A stretch of DNA of 64,000 nucleotides, taken from positions 8,184,001 through 8,248,000 of the forward strand of contig NZ_CP031969.1 in NCBI RefSeq assembly GCF_003443735.1, written 5' to 3'. Below the pieces are notes generated by a model. It did no database searches. It was given only the letters and a program-made list of their open reading frames with translations, and was not told the DNA's origin. This DNA comes from Streptomyces sp. CC0208. GTDB lineage: Bacteria; Actinomycetota; Actinomycetes; Streptomycetales; Streptomycetaceae. This document shows, in pieces, positions 8,824-16,996 of the stretch (positions are counted from its first letter, which is position 1; the number at the start of each line of letters is the position of its first letter). A program made the translations under genes and the position numbers.

Positions 8824-8850
8824 TGTCGATTCCGGCCGGTCCCGTTCGTC
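8824..8850 (+). promoter_or_regulatory. Candidate ECF42 promoter (TGTCGA-N17-CGTC)
   Basis: TGTCGA at 8824-8829 and CGTC at 8847-8850 are separated by 17 bp and lie about 40 nt before the first gene of the YciI/sigma operon. The reported ECF42 signature, as I recall it, is TGTCGA at -35 and CG(A/T)C at -10 before DGPF genes. The match is exact, so autoregulation by the sigma factor at the operon's end is likely. Confidence 0.75.
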
Positions 8851-8888
8851 GGCGGGGTGTAGGAAGCACATGAGGACCGGGAGGAACC

Positions 8889-9566
8889 ATGAAGTACATG
8901 CTGCTCGTCTGCGGCGACGACACCAACGACGCCTCGGGCATGGCCCCCGTAGAACCCTGGGTCGAGGAGCTCGGTGACCATGGCGTACGGCTGCACGGGC
9001 ACCGGCTCGCCCAGCCCGCCGACGCGGTCACCGTGCGGGTGCGCGGCGGCGAGGTGCTGCGTACCGACGGCCCGTTCGCGGAGACCAAGGAGTACGTCGC
9101 CGGCTTCGACGTCCTGGAGTGCGACAGCCTGGAAGAGGCCGTCGAGGCGGCCGCCAGGCACCCCGTGGCGACGATCGGAGCCCTGGAGGTGCGGCCGTTC
9201 TGGGAGGACGAGGACGCCGAGGGGCAGATCCGCCGCCTCGACGCCGAGCTGACGGAGGCGGCGCGCACCGGGGACGTCGAGCGAATGCTCGCCTGCTTCG
9301 CGCCGGACGCGGAGGTCGTGGTGGAGGGCCGGCACCACAGGGGTGCCGAGGCACTCCGCAAGGCCTTCGCGGAGACGTCCACCGGGCCGGTCGTCCGCGA
9401 GGTCCTGGAATTCCGGGTCCGTGTCGACGAGAGCATCGCCTTCGCCCACGCCCTCATCCGTACCGGCGACGCACTGCAGCGCGTCACCACCGGCTACCGC
9501 GACATCGGCCCCCGCTGGCTGATCGCGCACGAACACATCTCCCGCACCACCGAGGAGCGGTCATGA
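8889..9566 (+). CDS. YciI/DGPF domain fused to SnoaL-like domain
   Basis: This 225-residue fusion has two parts. Residues 1-112 are a YciI-like (DGPF) ferredoxin-fold domain with the signature VLRTDGPFAETKEYVAGFDV. Residues 116-222 resemble an NTF2/SnoaL-like alpha+beta barrel (IRRLDAELTEAARTGDVERM and the end WLIAHEHIS). DGPF proteins are the usual genomic partners of ECF42 sigma factors and probably take part in signal sensing or in the response itself. The ATG follows GGGAGGAACC. The gene is first in a three-gene operon and its stop overlaps the next start (ATGA). The enzymatic role is unknown. Confidence 0.82.
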   Translation: MKYMLLVCGDDTNDASGMAPVEPWVEELGDHGVRLHGHRLAQPADAVTVRVRGGEVLRTDGPFAETKEYVAGFDVLECDSLEEAVEAAARHPVATIGALEVRPFWEDEDAEGQIRRLDAELTEAARTGDVERMLACFAPDAEVVVEGRHHRGAEALRKAFAETSTGPVVREVLEFRVRVDESIAFAHALIRTGDALQRVTTGYRDIGPRWLIAHEHISRTTEERS

Positions 9567-9904
9567 AGTACGTCCTGCTGATCTGCACCCCCGTCGGCGG
9601 CGAGGAACTCAGCCCCGCCGAGATCGCCGACGACCCCCGCTTCACCTCCTACATCGAGGAGGTCCGCAGCCGCGACCTGGTCAAGGGCGGAGCCCGGCTG
9701 CGCCCCGCCTCCGACGCCACCACCGTGCGCGTCCAGGGCGACGAGGTCCTGCTCACCGACGGCCCGTTCATCGAGTCCAAGGAGTACATCGCCGGAATCG
9801 ACATCATCGAGGTCGCCGACCTGGACGAGGCGATCTCCCTCGCCTCCCGGCACCCGGCGGCGCTCGGGGGCGGCTCCGTGGAAGTACGGCCAGTGTGGGA
9901 GTGA
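9563..9904 (+). CDS. YciI/DGPF family protein
   Basis: This 113-residue single-domain protein contains the family motif EVLLTDGPFIESKEYIAGID, which resembles the equivalent region of the upstream fusion protein. YciI-like proteins are small dimers with a ferredoxin-like fold. In ECF42 loci they are the conserved partners and are expressed from the ECF-dependent promoter. The start overlaps the preceding stop (ATGA at 9563-9566), and the end overlaps the sigma gene's GTG start, so the three genes are translationally coupled. The direct biochemical function is not known. Confidence 0.85.
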   Translation: MKYVLLICTPVGGEELSPAEIADDPRFTSYIEEVRSRDLVKGGARLRPASDATTVRVQGDEVLLTDGPFIESKEYIAGIDIIEVADLDEAISLASRHPAALGGGSVEVRPVWE

Positions 9905-11130
9905 GCGCCCAAGAGGCCGTTGCCGCCGCCTTCCGGGAGGAGTGGGGCCAGGTCGTCGCCACCCTGATCCGGGTGACCGGCGACTGGGACCTCGCCGAGG
10001 AGTGCGCGCAGGACGCCTTCGCCCAGGCCCTCGACCGGTGGCCGCGCGACGGCGTCCCGCGCCGCCCGGGCGCCTGGCTCACCACGACCGCCCGCCACCG
10101 GGCCATGGACGTACTGCGCCGGGAGGCGGTCGGCGAGCGGAAGATACGGGAGGCGGCCATGCTCACGGCACCCGAGGAGCCGTACGACGACAGCGGCGTC
10201 GAGGACGACCGGCTGCGGCTGATCTTCACCTGCTGCCACCCGGCGCTGCACATCGAGGCCCGCGTCGCCCTGACCCTGCGCACCCTCGCAGGACTGACCA
10301 CGCCGGAGATCGCCCGCGCCTTCCTCGTCCCCGAGGCGACCATGGCGCAGCGCCTGGTGCGGGCCAAGAAGAAGATCCGCAACGCCGGCATCCCCTACCG
10401 CGTACCGCCCGCCCACCTGCTGCCCGAACGCACGACGGGCGTGCTCGGTGTGATCTACCTGCTGTTCAACGAGGGGTACGCGGCCACCTCGGGCGCCGAT
10501 CTCGTACGACGGAACCTGTGCGCGGAGGCGATCCGGCTGGCCCGTGTCCTGGCCCGGCTCATGCCCGACGAGCCCGAGGCCCTCGGCCTGCTCGCGCTGC
10601 TTCTCCTGCACGACGCGCGCCGCGACACCCGGGTGGACGCGGCCGGCGAACTGGTGACCCTGGAGGACCAGGACCGCACGGCGTGGGACCGCGCGGAGGT
10701 CGACGAGGGCGCGGCCCTGCTGGAGACCGCGCTGCGTCGCGGCCGGCCGGGGCCGTACCAGATCCAGGCCGCCATCGCCGCCTGCCACACGACCGCCGCC
10801 ACGGCCGCGGACACCGACTGGGCCGACATCGCCGCCCTGTACGGCGAGCTGGTCCGCTTCGTGCCCTCGGCCGTGGTCCGCCTCAACCGCGCGGTGGCCG
10901 TCGGCATGGCCCAGGGCCCCGACGCGGGGCTCGCCCTGGTCGCGGAACTGGAGCGGGAGGACGAGCTGAGCGGCTACCACCTGCTCCCCGCGACGCGCGC
11001 CGACCTGCTGCGCCGCAGCGGCCGTACGACCGAGGCGGCCCGGGCGTACGAGCGGGCTCTGGAGCTGGTGGAGAACGACGCCGAGCGGCACTTCCTCGAA
11101 AAGCGGCTCGCTGAGTGTCGATCCGCGTAG
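9895..11130 (+). CDS. ECF RNA polymerase sigma factor, ECF42-type
   Basis: This 411-residue sigma factor has region 2 at about residues 12-80 (DLAEECAQDAFAQALDRWP) and region 4 at about 115-175, with the helix TTPEIARAFLVPEATMAQRL. A long C-terminal extension of over 200 residues is rich in alpha-helical, TPR-like segments and ends in ATRADLLRRSGRTTEAARAY. That extension and the two DGPF partner genes are the marks of group ECF42, which works without a classical anti-sigma factor. The start is GTG at 9895 or 9901; both overlap the preceding stop. It probably reads the TGTCGA/CGTC promoter before this operon. What signal it responds to cannot be seen here. Confidence 0.88.
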   Translation: MGVSAQEAVAAAFREEWGQVVATLIRVTGDWDLAEECAQDAFAQALDRWPRDGVPRRPGAWLTTTARHRAMDVLRREAVGERKIREAAMLTAPEEPYDDSGVEDDRLRLIFTCCHPALHIEARVALTLRTLAGLTTPEIARAFLVPEATMAQRLVRAKKKIRNAGIPYRVPPAHLLPERTTGVLGVIYLLFNEGYAATSGADLVRRNLCAEAIRLARVLARLMPDEPEALGLLALLLLHDARRDTRVDAAGELVTLEDQDRTAWDRAEVDEGAALLETALRRGRPGPYQIQAAIAACHTTAATAADTDWADIAALYGELVRFVPSAVVRLNRAVAVGMAQGPDAGLALVAELEREDELSGYHLLPATRADLLRRSGRTTEAARAYERALELVENDAERHFLEKRLAECRSA

Positions 11131-11304
11131 GAGGCGTGCGGACATCGCCGTCGACGGCGGCTCGCGGTGATCTCCGCGCCGTTCGCACAGGACGCCGCAC
11201 CTCCCGCGCCGCCTCGGCCGACTCGTCGGGGAGAAAGAGTGGCCCAGGCTCGTGCTAGCGGGTCCACATGTCGCTCAAGTACGCGCTCCCCTAAGCTGAC
11301 GCGG

Positions 11305-12033
11305 ATGTTCAGCCCAGAAGGCCCCAGCCTCCGCGAACTCGCCGTCCAGGCGCTGTCGTCCGTCGAGCGCGGCTACGACCTGCTCGCCCCCAAGTTCGAC
11401 CACACCCCCTTCCGTACGCCCGACTCGGTGCTGGACGCCGTCGCGTCCGCGCTGCGCCGGACGGGCTCCTTCGACGCGGGGCTCGACCTGTGCTGCGGCA
11501 CCGGCGCCGGGGCCCGGGTGCTGACGCGGGTCTGCCGGGAGAGCGTGACCGGGGTCGACTTCAGCGCCGGGATGCTCGACGTGGCCCGCAGGCGGACCCG
11601 GTCGAGCGGGCCGCGCCTGTCCTGGGTGCGGGGAGATGCGCGTGCCCTCCCCTTCGCCCCCGCCTCCTTCGACCTCGTCGTGAGTTTCGGGGCCTTCGGC
11701 CACTTCCTGCCCCGCGAGCTGCCCGGCCTGTTCGCCCAGGCCCGCGAGGTGCTGCGACCGGGGGGCTGCTTCGCCTTCCCGATCGTCGCCCCGCCCCGGC
11801 CGTCTTCCCCCGCCTACTGGATGCTCCACGGGTTCGACGCCGTGATGCGGGTGCGCAACGCCCTGTGGCGACCGCCGTTCGTCATGTACTACCGGGCCTT
11901 CCGGCTCGGGGACGTGCGACGGGAACTGGAAGGGGCGGGATTTCGGGTGGAGCTGCACGCCCTGCCCGAGTTCGGTGTGCGCCGGGACGGCAGTCCGCGC
12001 GTCCGGATGGTCGTGGCGAGGCGCCCGGTCTAG
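11305..12033 (+). CDS. Class I SAM-dependent methyltransferase
   Basis: This 242-residue methyltransferase has motif I GLDLCCGTGAGARVL (about residues 56-70), motif post-I TGVDFSAGMLDVARRR, and the acidic/aromatic block LPFAPASFDLVVSFGAFGHF, followed by VLRPGGCFAFPIV. The C-terminal part contains a membrane-associating hydrophobic stretch around WMLHGFDAVMRVRNALWRPP. It may methylate a lipid or small molecule, but the substrate is unknown. The ATG at 11305 is the first start within the homologous region. The gene stands alone between the ECF operon and a spacer of more than 300 bp. Confidence 0.8.
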   Translation: MFSPEGPSLRELAVQALSSVERGYDLLAPKFDHTPFRTPDSVLDAVASALRRTGSFDAGLDLCCGTGAGARVLTRVCRESVTGVDFSAGMLDVARRRTRSSGPRLSWVRGDARALPFAPASFDLVVSFGAFGHFLPRELPGLFAQAREVLRPGGCFAFPIVAPPRPSSPAYWMLHGFDAVMRVRNALWRPPFVMYYRAFRLGDVRRELEGAGFRVELHALPEFGVRRDGSPRVRMVVARRPV

Positions 12034-12370
12034 TCGGTCCGGATCCCCAACCGATCACGGGGCGCGGATCGCCCCCTGTGGCGGTCCCGGCAGGGGGCGC
12101 ACGGCGGTCATGTCGCCGCCGTCGCCCTGGCGGCCGGGCCACCAGGACGGCCTTCCGGTCGTCGCCGGGTCGGCCTTGTTCGGCTCCGGACGCCCGGCAC
12201 GTCGTGCCCTTCGCTCGGCAGGGGAGGTCCGGCCCGCCACCGCTGAGCGGCCGCTGTGTACGCCGTCTGGCGCAGCCCGCGCCCCGTGCCCAGTGCGGAA
12301 CTCACCGTCCACTTCACCGACGCCCTCGACGAGAGCGCGGGTGACGGCTGGACCCTCGTACGGATCAGGG
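12034..12370. other. Gene-poor spacer with a hairpin
   Basis: These 337 bp lie between convergent genes and hold no credible gene. GCCCCCTG (12071-12078) and CAGGGGGC (12091-12098) form a perfect 8-bp inverted repeat with a 12-nt loop, about 40 nt after the methyltransferase stop. It may act as a terminator although no T-run follows. The rest shows nothing I can name. Confidence 0.45.
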
Positions 12371-13537
12371 TCAGAGGGCGCTGTACAGCGCCTCGATCAG
12401 CGCCGTCTTCCGCGGGTCGTCGGCGATGTGCGGCCCCATCCGGTTCATCACATAGCCCAGCGCGATCCCCGTCTCCGGATCGGCCAGCCCGCACGACCCG
12501 CCGAAGCCGTCGTGACCGAAGGCCCGCGGATTGGGCCCGTAGGAGCCGTTCGGCCCGCTGAGCCACAGGCCGAGCCCGAGCTCCGTCTCGCTGTCGAGCC
12601 CCGCGCCGAGCACCAGGTCACGGCACCTGCCCTGGCTCTCGCGGACCCGCTCGGCCGCCTCGGGGGACAGGACGCGGTGGCCGTCGTGGGAACCGCGGCC
12701 CGCGAAGATGCCGTACAGCGCGGCGACGGCCCGGGCGGTGCCGTGGCCGTTCGCGGCGGGGATCTCGGCGGCCCGCCACTCGGGCGTGTTCGCCTCCGCG
12801 GCGCCCGCCACGGGGTTGGTCAGGGCGGCGATCGCGGCGGGTGCCAACTGGGCGAAGACCGCGGCCTGTTCGCTCGTCGACACGGCCGGCGGATGCACCA
12901 GCTCGGCGGCCCGCCCGGCCTCCTTCTCCGGCAGGCCGATGGTGAAGTCGATGCCGAGCGGCCCGGTCACCTCCCGCTCCAGGAAGGCGCCCGGCAGCAG
13001 CCCCGAGACCCGCCGGACGACCTCCCCGACCAGGAAGCCGTACGTGAACGCGTGGTACCCGGACACCGTGCCCGGCTCCCACCAGGGCTCCGTCGCCGCG
13101 AGCCGGCGAGTCGTCAGCTCCCAATCGAAGAGCTCGGCGAGGGTGTGCGGCTCGCGCAGCCCGGACAGCCCGGCCCGGTGCGACAGCAGGTGCCGTACCA
13201 GGACCTTCTCCTTGCCCGCCGCGGCGAACTCCGGCCAGTACGCGGCCACCGGGGCGTCGAGGTCGAGCAGGCCCCGGTCGGCGAGGATGTGGGCGCACAG
13301 GGCCGTCGGGCCCTTCGTGGTCGACCACACGTTGACCAGTGTGTCGCGCTGCCAGGGACGGGTGCGGGCCGCGTCGGCCCAGCCGCCCCACAGGTCCACG
13401 ACCGTTTCGCCGTCCACCGTGACGCTCACCGCGGCACCCAGCTCGGCACGGTCTTGGAAGTTCTCCTCGAACGCCGTCCGCACGGCCGCGAAGCGCTCGT
13501 CGCAGTGGCCGTGGACAGCCGGCCGGTTCTCGGACAT
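12371..13537 (-). CDS. Beta-lactamase-family serine hydrolase (class C/EstB-like)
   Basis: This 388-residue serine hydrolase has the class C beta-lactamase/EstB esterase fold. The nucleophile motif is STTKGPTA (S-x-x-K), preceded by VDLWGGWAD, which is usual for this esterase subgroup. A Tyr motif follows in VSGYHAFTYGFLVGEVVRR, and a C-terminal FGHDGFGGSCGLADP block stands in place of the KTG. No signal peptide is seen, so it is probably cytoplasmic. Such proteins hydrolyse esters or small lactones rather than beta-lactams. The ATG at 13537 follows a GGAGGG-like site. It lies upstream of nothing on its strand, and the CE7 esterase on the same strand is about 100 bp upstream. Confidence 0.85.
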   Translation of the reverse strand: MSENRPAVHGHCDERFAAVRTAFEENFQDRAELGAAVSVTVDGETVVDLWGGWADAARTRPWQRDTLVNVWSTTKGPTALCAHILADRGLLDLDAPVAAYWPEFAAAGKEKVLVRHLLSHRAGLSGLREPHTLAELFDWELTTRRLAATEPWWEPGTVSGYHAFTYGFLVGEVVRRVSGLLPGAFLEREVTGPLGIDFTIGLPEKEAGRAAELVHPPAVSTSEQAAVFAQLAPAAIAALTNPVAGAAEANTPEWRAAEIPAANGHGTARAVAALYGIFAGRGSHDGHRVLSPEAAERVRESQGRCRDLVLGAGLDSETELGLGLWLSGPNGSYGPNPRAFGHDGFGGSCGLADPETGIALGYVMNRMGPHIADDPRKTALIEALYSAL

Positions 13538-13638
13538 GGGCCCTCCGTCGTCGCCGGAAGCCCGGACCGCGACACTGCGACCCGGGGTCCCGCGAACATA
13601 CCGACTGGTCGGGCTGGAAGGAAGGTTCCCGGCGGGAC

Positions 13639-14607
13639 TCAGGCGTACGAGCGCAGCCAGCGCAGCTTCGCCGCCTCTTGGTAGGGGCCGCCGCCCTCGT
13701 GGTCGTTGAAGTCGTAGACCTCGATCGCCTTGTCGTCGTGGCCCCAGGCGTTGAAGGCCGCGAACACCGTGGAGGGCGGGCAGGTCTGGTCCTCCAGAGC
13801 CGCCGAGAAGAGCGCCGGGGTGCGGGCGCGGCTCGCGAAGTGCACTCCGTCGAAGTAGGCGAGGGTGCCGAGGACGTCCTCGAAGCGGCCGCGGTGCGTC
13901 TTGAGGTAGAGGCCGATCTCCCGGTACGGGTGACGGTCCGTCATGGTCGCCGCGCGCGGGTAGTCGCACAGGAACGGCACGTCCGGGGCGACCGCCGCCA
14001 GGTCCGGCACCAGACCGCCGACCGCGATCGAGATGCCCCCGCCCTGGCTGCCGCCGAGGACGACCGTACGCGCCGGGTCGGTCAGCGGGTGCGAACGAGC
14101 CGCCTCCACCGCACGCACGCCGTCGGTGAACACCCGGCGGTAGTAGTAGTTCTCGGGGGCGTCGATGCCCCGGGTCATGAACCCGGGATACGCGGGCGCG
14201 CCGGCCACCGGGTCTGCGGTGCCACCGCCGCCGCCCCAGGCGCTGCCCTGACCGCGGGTGTCCATCACGAAGTGCGCCCGGCCCGTCGACGCCCATAGCA
14301 GATGCTCGTGCGGCAGACCGCGGCCGCCGCCGTAGCCGATGAACTCCACGACCACCGGTATGGGGGCGGAGACCTCGGCGGGAATCGTGAACCAGCCCTT
14401 GACCGGGTGGCCGCCGAACCCGGCGAACGTCACGTCGTACACCTTCACCGTGGACAGACCCGTGTCGACGAGCTCGAAGCGGGCGTCGAGGTCGTGCTCG
14501 CGGGCCTCCTGAAGGGTCTTGGACCAGAACGCGTCGAAGTCCTCGGGCTCCGTGGACTCGCTGCGGTACTCGCGCAATTCGTCGATGGGGAGGTCGAACA
14601 GGGCCAT
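13639..14607 (-). CDS. Acetylxylan esterase / cephalosporin-C deacetylase (CE7)
   Basis: Carbohydrate esterase family 7 removes acetyl groups from xylo-oligosaccharides and from cephalosporin C. The 322-residue protein has the full family order. VEFIGYGGGRGLP stands before the active site, MDTRGQGS is the conserved RGQ motif, GGSQGG is the nucleophile elbow with its Ser, and a late acidic and His region ends in YDFNDHEGGG. No signal peptide is present, as expected for the cytoplasmic CE7 enzymes that act on imported short oligosaccharides. The ATG at 14607 is preceded by AAGGCGG. It may be co-transcribed with the downstream serine hydrolase (101-bp gap). Confidence 0.92.
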   Translation of the reverse strand: MALFDLPIDELREYRSESTEPEDFDAFWSKTLQEAREHDLDARFELVDTGLSTVKVYDVTFAGFGGHPVKGWFTIPAEVSAPIPVVVEFIGYGGGRGLPHEHLLWASTGRAHFVMDTRGQGSAWGGGGGTADPVAGAPAYPGFMTRGIDAPENYYYRRVFTDGVRAVEAARSHPLTDPARTVVLGGSQGGGISIAVGGLVPDLAAVAPDVPFLCDYPRAATMTDRHPYREIGLYLKTHRGRFEDVLGTLAYFDGVHFASRARTPALFSAALEDQTCPPSTVFAAFNAWGHDDKAIEVYDFNDHEGGGPYQEAAKLRWLRSYA

Positions 14608-14742
14608 GCAGGACCGCCTTAGCGAAGGGACAGTGCCGGATGATCACACCGTACGTGCGAGGTAGGACGAATCGCCAGGCCTTCGGGGTCGGTCGGCCGG
14701 GAGGGAGAGGGGTGGACCGCCTACGGTCCTCGGCCGACGTCG

Positions 14743-15324
14743 TCAGGCCCGGCGGCGGGTCCACTGCGGTTCGGTGAGCGCCCAGTCCCGTTCCCACTCG
14801 GCGAGCCGGTGTCGGCCCGCCACCCCGCGGACGAGGGAGTGGCCGAGGAGGATCACCGCGATCGTGGCGCCCGCGCCACAGGCGCCCATCACCAGGGTGT
14901 GCTGCCAGATCGCGGTCTCGTCCGGGGGCGGGGCCACGCTCCGGCCCCGGGAGTCGAACCACACGTCGACCTTCTCGCCCTGGTCGGTACCCGCCGGCAC
15001 GCGGGCCGTGGCGGTCTTCGTGGCCCCGGCGTCCGTCCAGCGCACGGTCACCCGGTAGGAGCGCTCCCGGCCGCCCTGGACCGAGGGCGGCGAGTCCGGG
15101 ACCCTGCCGACGACCTCCGCACGGATCCGGTGGCGTTCGGAGCGCTGCTCGGCCGCCACCGCACGGGCGTCGTCATGCGCCCACCAGCCCACGACCGCGC
15201 CGACCAGCGGGGCACCCAGCACCATCAGCACGGCGACGGCCAGCATCGTCCATGCCTCGACGACGTCCGACCGGCGCCTGAGCGGATTGCGCCGCCAGCG
15301 CCAGCCGCGCACCCGGGATCCCAT
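14743..15324 (-). CDS. Rv1733c-like two-TM membrane protein
   Basis: This 193-residue protein has one hydrophobic segment near residues 23-45 and another at about 150-172, with a soluble domain between them outside the membrane. The basic start RVRGWRWRRNPLRRRSDVVE and the layout match the actinobacterial Rv1733c family. Function is unknown. The ATG at 15324 is chosen over an upstream in-frame ATG at 15345 because GGAGG stands five bases before it. The gene appears to be a single transcription unit. Confidence 0.75.
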   Translation of the reverse strand: MGSRVRGWRWRRNPLRRRSDVVEAWTMLAVAVLMVLGAPLVGAVVGWWAHDDARAVAAEQRSERHRIRAEVVGRVPDSPPSVQGGRERSYRVTVRWTDAGATKTATARVPAGTDQGEKVDVWFDSRGRSVAPPPDETAIWQHTLVMGACGAGATIAVILLGHSLVRGVAGRHRLAEWERDWALTEPQWTRRRA

Positions 15325-15457
15325 GTCGACCTCCGCACCACCCACCCCTGCGAGTGGTCACACAGATGTAGTACCCCTCCATCCGCGTCGTGCACGTGCG
15401 GGGCCGGCGCAGACGCAATCTTCGCGCATGCGCATCAGGCACGCGGGCGCACGACCG

Positions 15458-16228
15458 TCAGCCGAAGCGTTCGATCCGGATGCGGTCCACCGGCTGACCG
15501 GCCTCCACCAGCAGCCGCGAGGCATGCTCGGCGAACGCGTTGGAACCACACACATAGGCCTCCCACCCACCCTCGGGCTGATCGGCCAGGAGTGGCGCCA
15601 CATGTGCGGTCGACATACGTCCCACGGGCACCCCGTCCGGGGCACTCCGCGTGAACACGGGGGTCGTCTCGGCGCCGAGCTCCCGCGCGTAGATCAGCTC
15701 CTCGGGACCGCGCGCCGACACCAGCAGCCGCAGCGGAACGGACAGCCCGCGCGCCCGGTGGTGGCGCACCATCGACATCAGCGGTACGACCCCGGAACCG
15801 GCCCCGACCAGCAGCGCGGGCCGGTCACCGGGCCAGGCGAAGAAACCGCTCAGCGGCCCCCGCACCTCGACCTGGTCACCGGGTTCGGCCACCGTGTGGA
15901 ACCAGCCCGAGACCTCACCGCCCTCGACATGATCCAGGGTCAGCTCGATGTGCCCCGAGTCCTCCGGCGGCGACGCGATCGAGTAGTGGCGCTGGGCCGT
16001 GTAGCCGTCCTCGGCGGTCAGCCGCAACATCAGATGCTGGCCGGGCAGATGCCCCTGCCAGGCGGGCACCGCGAAGCGGAACGTGGACACGTACGGCGTC
16101 TCGCGGCGGACCTCGGTGAGCGTGGCGGTCTGCCACACCGCGGCGGTCCGGTTGCTGACGGCGATACGCCCCGGCACCGCGAACCGCGTGACGGGAGCGA
16201 AGGCGGGGGAGGAGAGCGCCTCAGTCAC
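15458..16228 (-). CDS. Ferredoxin-reductase-type FAD/NAD(P)H oxidoreductase
   Basis: This is a 256-residue flavin reductase. The FAD domain carries RHYSIAS (the R-x-Y-S flavin motif) preceded by PGQHLMLRL. The nucleotide-binding part has LLVGAGSGVVPLMSM and ends with YVCGSNAFAEHASRLL. It starts with GTG at 16228, overlapping the stop of the molybdopterin enzyme by eight bases, so the two are translationally coupled. The pair probably forms an electron-transfer unit in which this protein supplies electrons from NAD(P)H. There is no 2Fe-2S domain, so a ferredoxin or the flavin itself must pass electrons on. Confidence 0.87.
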   Translation of the reverse strand: MTEALSSPAFAPVTRFAVPGRIAVSNRTAAVWQTATLTEVRRETPYVSTFRFAVPAWQGHLPGQHLMLRLTAEDGYTAQRHYSIASPPEDSGHIELTLDHVEGGEVSGWFHTVAEPGDQVEVRGPLSGFFAWPGDRPALLVGAGSGVVPLMSMVRHHRARGLSVPLRLLVSARGPEELIYARELGAETTPVFTRSAPDGVPVGRMSTAHVAPLLADQPEGGWEAYVCGSNAFAEHASRLLVEAGQPVDRIRIERFG

Positions 16229-16850
16229 CGGAGTACCTCTGCTCCTCCCACGGGTTGCCCCGCGCGTGATAGCCGTTTTGCTCCCAGAAACCCGGCTCGT
16301 CGTGGTCGAGCAGGGTCAGCCCCGCGACCCACTTGGCGCTCTTCCAGAAGTACAGATGCGGCACCAGCAGCCGCGCCGGCCCCCCGTGTTCGGCGGGCAG
16401 GGGCTTCCCGTCGTACTCCCACACGATCCAGGCCTGCCCCCCGGTCAGGTCCGCGAGCGGCAGGTTCGTGGTGTACCCGGTGTGCGAGTAGGCGACGGCA
16501 TGGGTGGCGGACCCATGTGGCCGCGCCACAGCCAGAAACGCGTCCAGCGACACCCCCGCGAACCGCACCCCGAACTTCGACCAGCTCGTCACGCAGTGGA
16601 TGTCACCCTCGTAGGCCGACGCGGGCAGCGCGTGCGCCTCGTCCCAGTCCCAGGTGTGCGGTTGTTCGACCAGCCCGTCCACCCGGAACGTCCAGTCGGC
16701 CGGCGACAGGTCCGGCGTGACCTCCGCGGAGAGGACGGGCCAGTCGTCGCCCGCGTCGTACTGGCCAGGTGGCAGTCCGGTGTTGTTCACACGGGGGCGC
16801 CCGGTGAAGCCTCGGGTGACGTTCATGCTTCCACCGTACGTGGTCTTCAC
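16221..16850 (-). CDS. Molybdopterin-dependent oxidoreductase, sulfite oxidase-like
   Basis: This 209-residue protein is a single molybdopterin domain of the sulfite-oxidase/YedY superfamily. The Mo-ligating Cys is in EGDIHCVTSWSKFG. Later blocks AYSHTGYTTNLPLADLTGG and LLVPHLYFWKSAKWVAGL belong to the same fold. No dimerisation domain or Tat signal is present, so it is likely cytoplasmic. The start is placed at GTG 16850, which has AGGAG five bases upstream. An ATG at 16826 (MNVTRGF) is a good alternative and may be the true one. It is first of a two-gene operon with the flavin reductase. The substrate is not known; S-oxide or sulfite-type chemistry is the family precedent. Confidence 0.85.
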   Translation of the reverse strand: MKTTYGGSMNVTRGFTGRPRVNNTGLPPGQYDAGDDWPVLSAEVTPDLSPADWTFRVDGLVEQPHTWDWDEAHALPASAYEGDIHCVTSWSKFGVRFAGVSLDAFLAVARPHGSATHAVAYSHTGYTTNLPLADLTGGQAWIVWEYDGKPLPAEHGGPARLLVPHLYFWKSAKWVAGLTLLDHDEPGFWEQNGYHARGNPWEEQRYSGD

Positions 16851-16996
16851 GCGTGCTCCTTCCCAGGTCAGTGCCCCGATCATTGCGGCCGTATGAACAC
16901 TGGGCGGGACCGGGAATAGCTGCCGCGCGCCGATCATTGGCGCTGGAGTGCCGGGGCCGGTGTCCCGGGGGGAGCGCGAGGAGAGCGAGGAAGCAG

